From: Edaphochlamys debaryana | Taxonomy: Eukaryota; Chlorophyta; Chlorophyceae; Chlamydomonadales | DNA length: 64,000 nucleotides | Direction of reading: 5' to 3' | NCBI GenBank assembly: GCA_016858145.1 | Contig: JAEHOE010000165.1 | Coordinates: forward strand, 185,778-249,777 | In this document: in pieces, positions 10,672 through 22,887 of the stretch | Position numbering within the stretch: the stretch's first letter is position 1 | Layout of the letters: the number at the start of each line of letters is the position of its first letter | The notes under the pieces: generated by a model | What the model was told of the DNA's origin: nothing | What the model saw: the letters and a program-made list of their open reading frames with translations, nothing else | The model's database searches: none | Program-made: the position numbers and the translations under genes

Positions 10672-11466
10672 CTGGGCGTGTTGGCGGTGGCTGGCTGCAC
10701 AGCTGAGCGCCAAGGCTTTGCTCACGAGCCAGTCCGTGCCGTGCGGCTGCGTGCGGCAGTCCGTGTGCAGCAGTGGCGGCTGGCAGCCTCGGCCCCGCCG
10801 TCGCGACCCGCACCAGTACCACAGCGGCCGGCATGTCAAGCGTGCATGTGAAGCATGGTAAGCGTTGCATCGTCTTTCATAGCGCCAAAGCCGCTCGTGC
10901 CTCCGCTCTCCCCTCCTTGCAAGGGCCTTGCCATACTAGGAACCGCCATTGCCGCACAAACTCCCGCCTCGGCTCTGATTGCGGCCTCGCCCCAGCCTTC
11001 CGTGACCCGAGGCGAAGCGAGGAGCGGGCAGAGGCAGAGGGCGGCCCGCGTTGCATCTCCTTGTCTGGCACCAAAACCAACGCGTGGGAGCAGCCCGCAG
11101 CAACACGGCCGCAAAACCCATGTCGCCTCCGCCGTCTGCCATCGGTCTCCCCTCCCGCCTCAGCCCCCGCATCAGCACACATAAGCTCACAGTGCCTATC
11201 TAACTGGTGCCAATCCGATGTCCAAGCTAACCCAGACCCTAGTACCCATGTGTTGTCTCACGCCCCCGGTCACCTAAGCCTTTTCCTGGCTCAATCTCCG
11301 CCTGCGCCACCGGACCAACCACCCTCAATATCCTTCAGTGCTCACCAGGCTATGCCCGCCGATCCCTTCCTGAAACACACCGTCAAGCCGCAGCTTGCTC
11401 GCTTACAAGCTTGCTCGCGCCACTTGCTTGCTCGCGAGCTAGCGCCTGCCGCCGGCCGCGCTCCGC
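10672..11466. other. Intergenic region upstream of the helicase
   Basis: Lies between the helicase start and the T-protein stop, both on the minus strand. It should hold the helicase promoter/5' UTR and the T-protein 3' UTR. An open frame extends upstream of 10671 to 10839, but the sequence does not look conserved. No other gene seen. Confidence 0.5.
11403..11407 (-). terminator. Candidate polyadenylation signal of the T-protein gene
   Basis: TGTAA on the minus strand, 60 bases past the stop codon. Green-algal nuclear genes typically use TGTAA 10-20 bases before the poly(A) site. Confidence 0.6.
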
Positions 11467-14400
11467 TCACTTCTTGGGCGGCGCGGGCGCCTTGTAGTAG
11501 GGCGTGGGCACGAAGGGCATCTTGGTCACCACGGCGTCGTTCTGCTTGCCGCGCACCTCCACGCGCAGGGCGGTGCCGGCCTTGGCGTAGTCCTTCTCCA
11601 CGTAGCTGCGGGCGGTTAGAGTTGGTTGGGGTTAGTTGTTGGTTGGTTGGAGCCCGTTGGGGCAGTTGCGGTCTCTGCTCCTCCCCTCCCGCCCAGAAGA
11701 CGCCATCCGCTCATCCGCCCACTCCCCTTCAGCAACGGGCCATCCCGACCCTGTTCCCTCCTCATTCCCTCCTCCACCCCCTCCCACCCCCCAGCGGCCG
11801 CTCACCCCATGGCGACGTTCTTCTTGAGGCAGGGGCTGAAGGCGCCGCTGGTGATCTCACCCACCACCTGGGAGGGGGAGCCGGGGGAGGGCACGCAGGG
11901 GGGAGTCAGGCATGGGCGTCGAGTCAGGGTGCTATAAAGCACCAGCTGCAACCGTCCATGGCGCCAACTCGCATCCCGCCCGCACAGTCTCGACCCGTTT
12001 GCTCTTTCACAACGCCCTGGGCCAGCCAACGGCTGCCCACACCAGAACCCTCCGGATTCCACCCCGACCCCTCGCACCTTGCCGTCCGGCGTGGACACGA
12101 CGCTGTGCTGGCGGGCGGGGGCGCCGCTGCTCACGAAGCCCACGCGGCGCTTGCTGCGGAGTGGGAAGGGATGGGTGCGAGTTGGACCCGGAAACGTAGG
12201 TCCCTGAAGACCCATGCTGCAGCTAGCTAGCTCGTCCATCATCGCCACCATCCCTTCCCCTTGCCTCCCCTCCCCCCCCCCCATGCCTTCCATGTCTGAC
12301 CTGACGCCCTCCGCCAGCTGCTTCTTGATGGTCTCCCCCCCCAGGAAGTCAAAGGCCTCCCGGCGCCGCTTGCCGATGGTCCAGGCCAGGCCCGCCTCCA
12401 CGGGGGTGAGATCCTCCGTCAGATCGTTGCCGTACAGGCACAGACCCGCCTCCAGGCGCAGGGAGTCGCGGGGGCCCAGGCCTAAGGATAGAGAGGCGAG
12501 GGAGGGGAGCGGAGGGAGGGGAAGTCCGCGGGGAAAGCGTGGGTCGAAACTCAGGCCGCAGCCGCCTCCCTGCCTGCTTTAGCCCGCCGAAGTGGCTCCG
12601 ACCCGCTTCGCCGGCGCCCACCCGCCCCGCCGGACTAGGCCACACCAGTTGCAAGATGCCGCGCGGCCCTCTGAGCACAGCACCCCACCCGCCTGCTGCC
12701 CCTTGTTTCCCCCTGCCGCCACCCCCGCCCCTCTCCCTCCCCCGCCCCTGCCCGCCACCCACCCGCCAGGCGCACGCGGCTGTTGGCCAGCAGCTTCTCC
12801 GTCAGCGCCACGGCGTGGGTGGAGGGCACAGAGATCTCGAAGCCGTCCTCGCCCGTGTAGCTGGAGGGGGGGGGGCAGGGTAGTGGGCGGAAGGTCAGGT
12901 TGGAAGTGATGGATTCGCTGGTCTTTCGAGGCGCCCGGCACGAGACATGAGGAGCCGCGCCACCGTCACCTCCAGCTGTCCCTCACGCCTCCCCAGTTCC
13001 ACCCTCCCTCCCTCCCGCCCCCGTCTCTCACCCCGTGCGGGTGACCCAGCAGGGGATGCCGGCGATGTCGAAGGAGCGGAAGTCGGAGAAGTAGAAGGTC
13101 TTGAGGTCGGAGGCCTTGGCGCCCATCAGGGGGCCCAGCACCTCGTGCGCGGCGGGGCCCTGGGGGGATTAAAAGTAGAAGGGAGGGGCGGAGGACATGT
13201 TGGGTGGCTGGCAACGCGGGGTGCGGCAGCATGGTGCAGCTGGGCAGTCTCCTGAGACCCAGAGCCAGGGCGGACGTCCCGTGACGTCCCGGGCTGCACG
13301 GTAAGGAACCGCCTGCAGCCCTGCACGGGGAGGCGCCGCCGGTGCTGCGGTGCCGCAGCCAGGGCCGGACCCGCCCAAGCCGTGGCGACTGAGCCGACGG
13401 GCACAGGCGGCGCAGGCAGCGCTCAACACGACGCATTGGGACAGCTGCCACCGCCCCTGACACCCGCGCCCCAGCCCTGGGCCCTGGGGCCCCTGGCGCC
13501 CGAACCTCCCTGCCCGCCACCGCCCCAACAGCCGCTAGGCGCCCGGGGCCCCTCCGCACGCCGGCCAGCACCTGGACGCAGAGCCCGCCGCCCCCAACAG
13601 CCGGATCCAAGCTGGATCCAAGCCGCGGCAGGCCGCGTGCCGCCGCTTCCGCTGCTGGGCCTTTGGGCCCCGACCCTCCCCTCTCCCTGCCCAGACGCTG
13701 CTCCTGCTTGGGCGCCCCGCCGCTCCGCCCCGGCCGGGTCCCGCCTCCCCCGGTCGTCCTCTGCAGGCGGCCCCCATTGAGCGCCACAGCGCAGCCAGGC
13801 CCAGTCGTAGCTCAGGCCAAGCCAGCGAGGGCCGCGGCCCATGGCAGCCCATGCAGCCCGCGCAGCTCCGGCGCAGGGCCCATGCAGCCCAGGGCAGTCC
13901 GGAGGGGCTGCAGTGCCCAGCCTTTAGGCCCGTTTGGGCCTCCCAGCCAACGAGGCTGTCAGCCAAGCATCATCATCTTTAGTGCGCAACCCCTCCCCCC
14001 GACGCCGCACTGCAGTCTGTAGTCCAGTACCAGTAGTGGCGCTGGGCGGAGCAGTCGAGCCGAGCGCACCGGAGCGCAGCAGCCCGAGCGCACCGGAGGT
14101 TCTGAACCGAGGGCACGCCTAACCGCTCACGTGGAGGGAGCCCCGGCAGCCACCGCCGCCAGGGGGCCTCGTGTGCTTCTGGCGCCTCTGCCGGCCCAGC
14201 CTCCCAGCCCCCGGCCTGCATCCATGCTGCCTGCGAGCCTGGCCTCCCCGTGCCCCACCTTCCCTGGCCTGACCTCTCCTGGCCTCCCATGCGCTGTCTT
14301 GCAAGGACGGCTGAGCACCCTTGCCACCCATGCTCGCCTTTCCCATACCCCCTCCCCTGCCCGGCCCCTCCCCCAGGCCCCCACCTGCAGCGCCAGAAGG

Positions 14401-15873
14401 CTGCGGTCGTCGTGGATGGTCATGCCCACATCCATGCCCTTGGCCTGGCGAGGAGGCGAATGTAAGGACTGAGATCAGTGTCACGGCCCCTGGTGGGCTT
14501 CGAGAATGCGAAACACCGTTCGCACACCCTGCCACCCCCCGCTTCCGGATGGCGAGTATCATCTTTAGTACCCCATCCTGACCCCATGCGCCCCCTCCCC
14601 CCCCTCCACCCACCTTGGCCTCCGCCAGGTGCTTGTTGAGGTGCGCCAGGTCCTTCTCGCGGCAGCCCGCGTTGACCACCACGTAGATCTGCTGGCCGTC
14701 CACCTGACAGGGGGGGTGGGGGTGAGAAGGGGGTACAGAGGAGGAGAAGAGGCGGGGTGAGCATGGGGCAGAGGAGGAGTGAGCAGGGGGTAGCTAGGCG
14801 GGGAGATGAGCACATGACAACTCCATGCCGTTACAGCACAGCCCAGCAGGCACAGCCGTACAGCACAGCCGTACAGCACACGTGTCGTACCTTGGTGATG
14901 ACGGTGTCGTCGATGATGCCGCCCTTCTCGTTGGTGAAGACCGAGAGCGAGCCGGTGCCGTTCTTGAGGCCGGCAATGTCACCCACCACCAGGCCCTCAA
15001 GCCACTTGATGGCGTCCTTACCCTGGGGGGTTGAGGGGAGGGACGGTGGTTGAGAACAGGGGCGATGGTGTTGCATGATGGCTCGGTGGGGAGTGAAGGA
15101 GAGATGTTTGTGTTAGTGGTGGTCGGGAAGAGGTGTTGTGGTGGTGGCGCCAGGGGTTCGGAGCGGCGGGTGCGTGGGGAGTTGACCCGTCCGGGCTGTT
15201 GCGCCGGAAGCCACGTGCAAGCCCCGCCGGGTCCGTCAACGCTCGTATCCCGCCCAAAGTTGACCGGGCTCCTGCTCTGCTAGGATTCACAGCTAGCCGT
15301 GCCCCTGTCAGCGGATGAGTGTCCTGGACACCGTTGCTCCGCCCACAGGCCCTGGCGGGATGGGATGCTTCAGGGGTGCACACCGACGGGTGCGCCTCAA
15401 CCACCCCGATCATGCCAGGACCGGTAGGCGAGGGCCACACGATGGCAGGAAGCGCGCTCGACTGAGCTGCGGGAGCGCGGGCCGCGAGCCTACTACTCAT
15501 GGGCTGCGCATGCCCACCTTGAGCGTCAGCCCGCACATATGCGACACGTCGAACAGTGACGCGTTCTGGCGGCACCAGGTGGTCGACTCCATGATGCTGT
15601 CCTTGTACTGGATGGGCATCGACCAGCCCGCGAAGGGCACCATTTTGCCTGCACGCCAGGTGTGCTCTGTCAGCTGCGACTCCCGACGAGAGCCCGTGTT
15701 GCAATCCTACCTCCATTAGCGACGTGCAGATCGTAGAGCACGGTCTTCTTGAGGTTCGCGTCGTCGGCAAAGCCGCGCGCGAAGAGCAGCGAGCCCGTCC
15801 CGCTCGCCTGCTCCGTCGCCCTGAAGGCACGACCCAGCTGGGGAAGCAGCGCGATGCAGCGACGGGAGGCCAT
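11467..15873 (-). CDS. GCVT: Aminomethyltransferase (glycine cleavage system T-protein)
   Basis: T-protein transfers the aminomethyl carbon from lipoyl H-protein to tetrahydrofolate in the mitochondrial glycine decarboxylase complex, used in photorespiration. The start [17 protein letters not shown] at 15873 begins an Arg/Ala-rich presequence; the mature part starts near [15 protein letters not shown]. In order I read [19 protein letters not shown], then [164 protein letters not shown], and a C-terminus ending PPKK before TGA at 11467-11469. This block order is that of eukaryotic GCVT over its full length (about 410 residues). Divergent from the hydrolase gene across about 490 bp. Confidence 0.95.
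13160..14384 (-). other. Long T-protein intron
   Basis: 1,225 bp between the exon ending [10 protein letters not shown] and the exon beginning GPAAHEV. Very GC-rich with no stop-rich stretches, so long open frames occur on both strands. None resembles a protein. No RNA gene or clear repeat seen. Confidence 0.6.
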
Positions 15874-16361
15874 TGTTACCGCTGTGTAGTGGAAAAAAGG
15901 CAAACGGGCTCGTCGGCCCGCGCGCCCTTGCATCCCCTCGCGCCACGCGGGCGCCCATGCCAGCACACCCGGCAAACCCTCTCCGACCCCAAGCGCATAC
16001 GTGGGCTTTAAACCTCGCCTACCGACAGGGTATCGGGTCTCTCTACGCCCTAGCGGCCTCGACGCGCTTTCTGCATTTCGGTCTGTCGCACTCGCTTGAT
16101 GCACGCAATAGCTGATCTGGCTCGCCTTGTAGCCTGATGCTTGTCAGAGTAGCTTCGTGGCACCTCGGAGCGGCGTCGACGAGAGCGAGCAGCGGGGCAC
16201 GACGATCTTTAGTGACACGCTGCCTCGGGCCAGCACCGACCCCTCTTGCCAGCGACTGCCCGCAGCAAAAAGCGACGCCAATCGCGGCACAGCGGGCGCC
16301 TCGGCTTAGCATCGGGCGCCGACCGGGCCACGACGGGGGGTTTCGCACGTCCATCCTCGCC
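15874..16361. promoter_or_regulatory. Divergent promoter region, T-protein / hydrolase
   Basis: Start codons at 15873 (-) and 16362 (+) leave 488 bp for two promoters and 5' UTRs. No convincing TATA box. An in-frame ATG at 16137 would extend the hydrolase by 75 residues with an Arg/Ser/Ala-rich, transit-like leader, so the usable promoter may be shorter. Confidence 0.5.
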
Positions 16362-19300
16362 ATGGCGGAGCACAGGTCTCCCAGCCACAAGCGCCAGCGC
16401 ACGGGCTCAGAGGTCCCCCGCCACGAGCCCGGCAAATCCTTCAACGTCCCGGGGCTGGTGGTGCGCGAGCACACCTTTACGCTGCCGCTCGACCACAATG
16501 CCCAGCCCGGCAGCCGCTACGATGGGCAGACCATCCAGGTCTTTGCCCGCGAGCTCATGTCTCCCACCCGGAACGAGAACCTGCCCTTCCTCGTCTACCT
16601 GCAAGGTGCGCAGCCGTGCACAAACGCACACCTGCACCCTGCTCTCTCCTGCCCTTGCCCTTGCCCTTGCCCTCCCCTCCTCCCTGCCTCCCACCTCCTC
16701 CACGCTCCTCCTGCCCGACCCACATCGCCCCCCCTCTCCCTCCCCCCTCCCTCCATCCCTCACCCCTCTCCCTTCCTCTTTCCCCCACTCCTCACCCAAC
16801 CCCAGGCGGTCCGGGCTTCGAGGCGCCCCGGCCCACGGACGCCTCCATGTGGATCAAGGCCGCCCTCTCCTCCCACCGCGTGGTCCTGCTCGACCAGCGC
16901 GGCACGGGCCGCTCCGCCCCCATCACCACCACCAACCTGGCGGCACGGGGGAGCCCGGAGGAGCAGGCAGACTACCTGGCGCTCTTCAGGTGCGGCTACC
17001 AGGGGGAAGGGGAACTGGGGGACGAGATTACGCGAAAAGCAAGGCCAGCGAAGTGCAGACCCCGGTCCTACCAGGGGGGCACGAAGCGAAAGGGGCCAGG
17101 TGTTGGGTTACCGGAGGTTGGAGCGCTTGACGGCCTAATGGGAGGAGCGGACAGGCTACCTGGCGCTGTTCAGGTGGGGGGTGGGCAGTTCGGCGCTGTT
17201 TGGGTGGGGCTGGCCGGGGAGGTGCGAGGCGGTGTCACGGCGACAGGTGTCGGTTAACTGGTGCTGGAGCCTGCCCGTGGCTTTCGCGCGCGGCAGGGCC
17301 GGTTGGCAACTCCGTTCGGGACGTGCCAGCCCTCCGGCTGGGATGCCAGGTCTCCCTGTCCCTGCTGACCCTTGCCCTCCGCCCCTCCTGCCCCCCACCT
17401 GCCCCCACCCCCACCCCACCCCAGGGCGGACAGCATCGTTCTGGACTGCGAGGCCATCCGCAAGATGCTGGTGCCGGCGGTGTCGTTCGGGGGCAAGTGG
17501 GCGGTGCTGGGGCAGTCCTTCGGCGGCTTCTGTGCCACCACCTACCTGTCCCTGGCGCCCGAGGGTGAGAGCCTGTTGGGGAGGGAGGGGAAAGGGGGAG
17601 GCGGGGACGGGGAAGGGGAGAGGAGGGGCCGGGATGGCCATGGGGTGGGGTCAGGAGAGCAGGGGAGAGCAGAGCAAGCACACAAGGCATCCTTGCTGCA
17701 TCCGGCATCCTTGCTGCATCCTTGCTGCATCCGGCACAGTTCCGTTTCCTGCACCTGGCGGTGATGCTTATATGAAAAGCGATATCGGACCAAACCAAAG
17801 ACGACAACACAACCGGACTTTGTCCACCTGAGCCTGTGCTGTGCGGTACAAGACAACACATCTGCACGATGTACGCAGAACGCTCGCTGTCGCTCGCTAT
17901 GGGGATGGGAGAGGTAGATGTATCGGCGTAACTCGCCCTACACTGCGGAGAGTAGTATCGCAAGCCTACTTGACCAATGGCGATGACGCTCACGTGAAAA
18001 GCGATATTGGACTAATGCACTGACGATATCACAACCCGGGCTGTGCCCCCCTGAGCCAAGTTGTGTTGTGTAGGGAGGGCTGTGTCGTACTCACGTGATA
18101 CGGGCGCTACGGTAGGAGCGCTGCAAAGGCCGAGGGTTAACCCACGGCAACTGGCGATGACGTTCACATGATAAGCGATATCGGACCAAAACCATTGACG
18201 ATATCACAGCCCGGGCTCTGCCCCTGAGCCAAGTCCTTTCGTTGTTTTCTGTTTGTTGATGGGGATTGGGTTAGGTGCATGCCACTTACGGAGGGTCAAC
18301 CCACGGCAGCTGGCGATGACGCTCACATGAAAAGCGATATCGGACAAAACCGGTGACGATATCACAACCCGGGCTCTGCCCACCTGAGCCACAACGCCAA
18401 GACCTCAACACCACGCACGCTGGACGGTTGGACTGAGGGGGTAGCGGTCGGAGCGTGAAAGCTGAAAGCTCGACCACCACGCACGCTGCCTCGCCTCATC
18501 GTCACACCCACTTCTCCACCACGCCCATGCCAAACCCCCCCCCAACCCCTCCAACCCCCCCCCAACCCCGGTCCCCCGCATGGAGGTGCTCGTGACCGGG
18601 TCCTGAACTCAGCGGGGCACCCGTCACAAGAACAGTAGAAACGCACCCCGCCCCGCCACCCCACCAACACCAACCCCACCCCAACCCGTACCCCCCCCCA
18701 ACCCCAGGCCTCATGGAGGTGCTCATGACCGGCGGCCTGCCCCCCGGCATCCGCCTGCCCTGCGCCGCCCCCACCGCCTACGCAGCGCTGCACCGCCGAG
18801 CGCTGGCGGCAAACGCCAAGTACTACGAGCGGTGAGGGGAGGGAGGGGGTGGGTGGGTGGGAGGGAGGGGGGTGGCTTCAGTTCTAAGTCTCTGAGCTTG
18901 GGCTTGCGTGGCTGGTCACCAGCAAGGGGCCTTGGGGCCTTAAATCGCTGGGCTCCGCAGAGGCTTGGCTTACCAGCGCCCAGCGGGCTTTCGCTAACCG
19001 CTCCTGGCCCCTTCACAGACCCTCTCGTCCCTCCTCTCCAACCCCACCACGCCCAGGTTTCCCGGGGACGTAGAGGTGGTGCAACGCATCGTGCGGCACC
19101 TGGCGGCGCAGCCCGGGGGCGGCGAGGCGCTGCCGGGGGGGTCGCTGCTCACGCCCCGCCTCTTCCAGACGCTGGGGCTGTCGGGTGGGTTGCTGCGCCC
19201 TGCGTGTTTTCTTGGGAAAGGGCGGGGGGCCGCCGTGATTGGGATATGGCGGCAGGGGCGTGCGTGGCGCTGAGCAGGGTGTGTTAGGGCGAGCGACAAG

Positions 19301-21014
19301 GGCCCCGGCGCGACCCCACATTGTCCAGCGTTGCCACTGGGCACTGTTGGCTCTCGCTTGTTCAGGAAACCGGCGAAATCTACATCTAACAGCTCACCTC
19401 ACCCAACCCAAACCCCACGCCCCTCCTCCCTGTCACCCCCCCCCCCAAGGCCTGGGCACGGGCGGCTCCTTCGAGCGGCTGCACTACCTGCTCGACTCCT
19501 TCTTCGACGGGGAGGGCAACATGACGCCCTCCTTCGCCAAGGTCGATAGCGGTTGGCGGCTGGCAGTTGGCGGTTGGGTGCCGTGGTTGGCGGTTAGGGG
19601 TCTGCGTGCGTGGGTCGCGATGCTCCACGTGCTGAATACCGGTGCACCCCGCCGCACCGACCGAAGCCAGCCCCACGCAGTACGCCCTTCGCGCCTGAAC
19701 CTTCACCCTTCACCCCCCCCCAGGCCTTCGAGTCGTGGCACTCGTGGGACACCAACCCCCTCTACGCGCTGCTGCACGAGCCCATCTACTGCCAGGTGGG
19801 GGTGAGGGCGACTGGAGGAAGTGCAGCGGCAGGCTGGCGCGGGTCGCGTGAGGTGCCGGTGGGGGGGCGTGGAGGGAGGGGATACGCGCGCGTCGCTGCG
19901 CTGCGCTGCCCCGTGCACGGGCACAGGAATGAGCTGCGGCAGGCTGGCTTGAGCTCATATCGGGGCTGGGACTACCGAAGTCTGCCCCTCTCCGCTCTCA
20001 ACCATCCTGCCCAACAACACGCTCCAGTCCCCTTCAACCGCGGAATGGCGGTGCGTGCAGTCTGCCTCACCCGGTGCCCTACCATCCCACCCCTCCAAAC
20101 CCAAACAACGGGGCAGGGCAACGACTCCGCGCCCCGCTGGGCCGGCATGTGCTCATGACGGAATCTAGTTATAGGCTATTGGAATCTTTCTAACCTCCGC
20201 ATCAACCCACCCCAACCTCACAACGGCGCAGGGCAACGACTCTGCGAGTCGCTGGGCCGCGGACCGCGTGCGCGACAGCGAGGAGTTCTCGGCCGCATTC
20301 GACGCCGTCGCGGCGGCCAACGAGGGGCGGCCCGTCATGTTCACGGGGGAGTGCGTGTACAGGTGGGGGCGAGGGGGGAAGCGGCGTGTGTTTCGTGCCC
20401 TTGTGCCGTGCCCAAGGGGCCGTGCGTGCAGGGCGGTGCCAAGGCCTTGCGGCGGTAACACGGTGAGGCACGCATGTGCAACGGTCCAACAGCCCAACCC
20501 CGCGTAACCCGTACGGCAGGTTCATGTACGACGACGTGGCGGCGCTGCGGCCGTACAAGGCTACGGCAGATGTTCTGGCCGAGCGCTCGTCCTGGTCGAT
20601 GCTGTACGAGCCCTTGGTGCTGGCCTTTAACCGGGTGCCCGTGGCGGCGCTGTCGTACTTCGAGGATCTGTACGTCGACTACCGCATGAGCGAGGTGGGC
20701 GCATGAGGGATGGAACGAGTGGGGGTCATAAAAAGAAGGCCTTGCCCAAGGGCTCAAGCCCTAAAGAGGCTGCTCACACCCTCCTCAACCTCGCTGCCAT
20801 AACTCTTCCCCATCCCTCAGTCTCACTCAAACCCAAACCAAACCAACCCCGCCCAACACAAATCCCCTGCTGCCGACCCCAGGAGACGGCTGCCTCCATC
20901 AAGGGCCTCAAGCTGTGGGTCACCAACGAGTACCGCCACTCCGGCATTCGGGACGACGGGGTTCGCATCTTCGACCGACTGCTGGGCATGGCCAGGAACG
21001 CAGTCTTCGACTGA
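16362..21014 (+). CDS. Proline iminopeptidase-like alpha/beta hydrolase (peptidase S33)
   Basis: Approximate exons: 16362-16604, 16806-16989, 17424-17563, 18710-18832, 19056-19183, 19450-19541, 19722-19795, 20231-20361, 20519-20695, 20881-21014. Family hallmarks seen: the oxyanion segment GGPGFEAP, the strand/turn VVLLDQRGTGRSAP, nucleophile elbow GQSFGGF (catalytic Ser), a candidate acid in EDLYVDYRMSE, and the candidate His in WVTNEYRHSGIRDDG. The C-terminal ETAASIKGLKLWVTNEYRHSG is typical of prolyl aminopeptidase-like enzymes in plants and actinobacteria, which remove N-terminal proline. Start: ATG 16362 gives MAEHRSPSHKRQR; the in-frame ATG at 16137 would add a possible organellar presequence. 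Intron 17564-18709 hosts four snoRNA-like repeats. Substrate is not proven by sequence. Confidence 0.9.
17141..17176 (+). repeat. Degenerate copy of hydrolase exon end plus donor
   Basis: Near copy of 16958-16993 (encoding EEQADYLALFR and its donor), about 180 bp into the following intron. It again ends TTCAGGTGGGG. Confidence 0.87.
17755..17836 (+). ncRNA. Box C/D-like element, hydrolase intron copy 1
   Basis: TGGC/GCCT ends enclose TGATGC (17762-17767, box C-like) and CTGA (17828-17831, box D). Core ATGAAAAGCGATATCGGACC is shared with the three other copies. The most diverged copy in its 3' half. No rRNA target recognised. Confidence 0.45.
17975..18061 (+). ncRNA. Box C/D-like element, hydrolase intron copy 2
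   Basis: TGGC (17978-17981) directly precedes GATGA (17982-17986), and CTGA (18051-18054) directly precedes GCCA (18055-18058), so a 4-bp stem abuts both boxes as in C/D RNAs. Box C reads CGATGA rather than TGATGA. The internal TGACGAT could be C'. Confidence 0.48.
18150..18234 (+). ncRNA. Box C/D-like element, hydrolase intron copy 3
   Basis: TGGC 18152-18155, GATGA 18156-18160, CTGA 18224-18227, GCCA 18228-18231. The upstream 20 bases (GGGTTAACCCACGGCAAC) are also duplicated before copy 4, so the duplication unit is larger than the element. Confidence 0.48.
18308..18394 (+). ncRNA. Box C/D-like element, hydrolase intron copy 4
   Basis: TGGC 18311-18314, GATGA 18315-18319, internal TGACGAT, CTGA 18384-18387, GCCA 18388-18391. 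The region before box D contains GGGCTCTGCCC, which can fold on itself, so its guide role is uncertain. Confidence 0.48.
18578..18602 (+). repeat. Degenerate copy of hydrolase exon start, upstream
   Basis: GCATGGAGGTGCTCGTGACC here matches the start of exon 18710 (TCATGGAGGTGCTCATGACC, 18711-18730). It lies 130 bp upstream within the intron and is preceded by similar CCAACCCC tracts. Confidence 0.85.
20103..20150 (+). repeat. Degenerate copy of hydrolase exon start with acceptor
   Basis: CAGGGCAACGACTCCGCG followed by CGCTGGGCCG copies the acceptor and first codons of exon 20231 (GNDSASRWA). It lies 117 bp upstream in the same intron. Confidence 0.85.
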
Positions 21015-22887
21015 GCCGGGCCCAGGCGCTGGGCCCAGACGGGGCTCTTGACTTAGTGGCGGCGGATGACTAATCGCGGTACGGTGTGCCACGTGGCGCA
21101 CCCGCGGCTGGCTCTCTTTACTGTGGAGGTGCAAGCAGCGGCGCGCGGGCGTGAGCAGGCAGCGCCTCGAGCATGCGCCAACGCCAGACTGGGGCGGTGG
21201 GGTGCCTATTTAGCGCCGACGGCTCAATGGAGTGGTGAGGCGTCTGGCCAGATGACGGTTGGCAGTTGACCGGGGGTAGGCCGAGCAGCTCTGTCATGCG
21301 CACGTGCTATGCAGTGTCGAGCGCGCAAAGGGCACGACGGGCGGGACCCTTAGCCGTGTGCGGAACAAATGATGTCTTGTACCTGTTGCTCACTATGCTG
21401 ACCCATAGACGTGTTGCCTTTGTGAGGCAAGAGAGTGCAGTTATCCTGTGCGGCATTACCATTCGCTCTGGAGGGCTGGCGGGGGGCCTGGTGGGCTCTT
21501 TACGGCTCTCGGGTGTTTCGCGGGCGTTGTTTCTTGAGTGTTGCGAGGGCTCAAGCTAGCAGGTAGCAACCCACCACGCGGCAGTGCTGTTTGGCCTGCC
21601 TGCAGCTTCGCCTAGTCTTCACTGTGAGCTTTGCGCTTGCATCACTAGCCTGCCCTTGTGTTGCTGCTAGGACCGCTGCCAGAGCTTTTGTCGGTTGAGC
21701 GGCAGAGAGGGAATTGAGAGGGAGAGGCGGTGGGCTGGCTAGGGAGGTGAGGCACGGTCCTTGTGCGTCCCCAATGAGGCCAGTCGAATCCGTCGTCCGG
21801 TTGGGGAGCAGGGGCTTGCGTGTCCTGTATGTGGGGGTGTCTGTATAGGGACATTGGCTGCGCTAGACGTTGAGGAGGCTTTCTGGAGCCGGGCGGTCGA
21901 CAGGTGTTGTTGGTGAGAGGGAGGAGAGAATGACCGTGAGAATGGGGACGAATGCGGGAAACCTGACCAGGAAATGGAATGGATTAGTGACCGCTGCAAT
22001 GGTTCTCATTGTAAATAAATCAATACCGGTACCAACGGGCAGGAGCAGGGCCGGGACCATTGGCTGCTGTGCGTTTGGCAGGTCTGGCACGGACCTCACG
22101 GTCTCCTGGCACGGTCTCCTGGTCTTGGACAAGGGTGGCTGCCCGAAGGCAGGAAAAGGGCTGAGCCCCGTGGTCCCCCCCCAGGAGGCCCAATGTTCGA
22201 GTGTGGCTCCGTGCAGCCCTTAACCCTCTCCACCACCAGCCCGCACCACGGCACGCGGGCTCGCACCCTTAATCCGTTGGAACCCCGCACTACACGAGGT
22301 GGTGCGCTCGTCAGGCGTCTACTCGCCTCGGCCTGGACATAGCCGGCCGGACCCACCCGCAGCTACGGCTACGGGAACCTCCGCCCTCCTCATCCCGCAA
22401 CACCGCCCCCTCCGCCTCCGCCTCCGCCTCCACCCGCAGCTGCGGCCCCGCCCGCGCCCCCCGCAGCGCGCACGAGAGCGCGATTGAGAGCCGCCGGCCT
22501 CGCCAGGCCCTCCAGAGCGGACCCAGCCGCCCAGGCTCAGGTGGGACACGTGCGTTTTCAGCCAGCAGAAGAGGTTGTGGGCCGGGCGGGCCGAGGGGAT
22601 GGGGGCGGGCTGACAGAAGGCACGGACGAGGTAGGGAATGCAGGGGCCGGGTCAATGCCCGGCTGCCGCTGAGCCGTCGGGCGAGGGGAACACAGGAACA
22701 CAGCAAAAGTATCCCCGAACTGCACCGTACTAAGGACTCCATTACATACACTTCTCACACTGAACCCGCGGAAGTCTGTCGATAGAGGGACGAGGCGAAC
22801 ACATGCTTCACATGCCAGTTTTGGCCCTGCTCCTGCGAGCGTGTTAGAAGCTGGACTGACGCTCCTGAGTATAAGCATATTGCCAGC
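21015..22887. other. Intergenic region, hydrolase to EEP gene
   Basis: Both neighbours are on the + strand. It should contain the hydrolase 3' UTR and the next promoter. A TGTAA is at 22010-22014. No open frame here has protein-like content or plausible splice partners. It is noticeably less GC-rich at 21300-22050 than the genes around it. Confidence 0.55.

Noticed and set aside
10773..12230. 485-residue open frame on the plus strand
   Set aside because: It overlaps the T-protein exons in antisense and has low-complexity composition with no family resemblance.
13382..14022. Long overlapping open frames on both strands within the T-protein intron
   Set aside because: They lie wholly inside a spliced intron and lack protein-like composition. 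They are explained by the near absence of A/T-rich stop codons.
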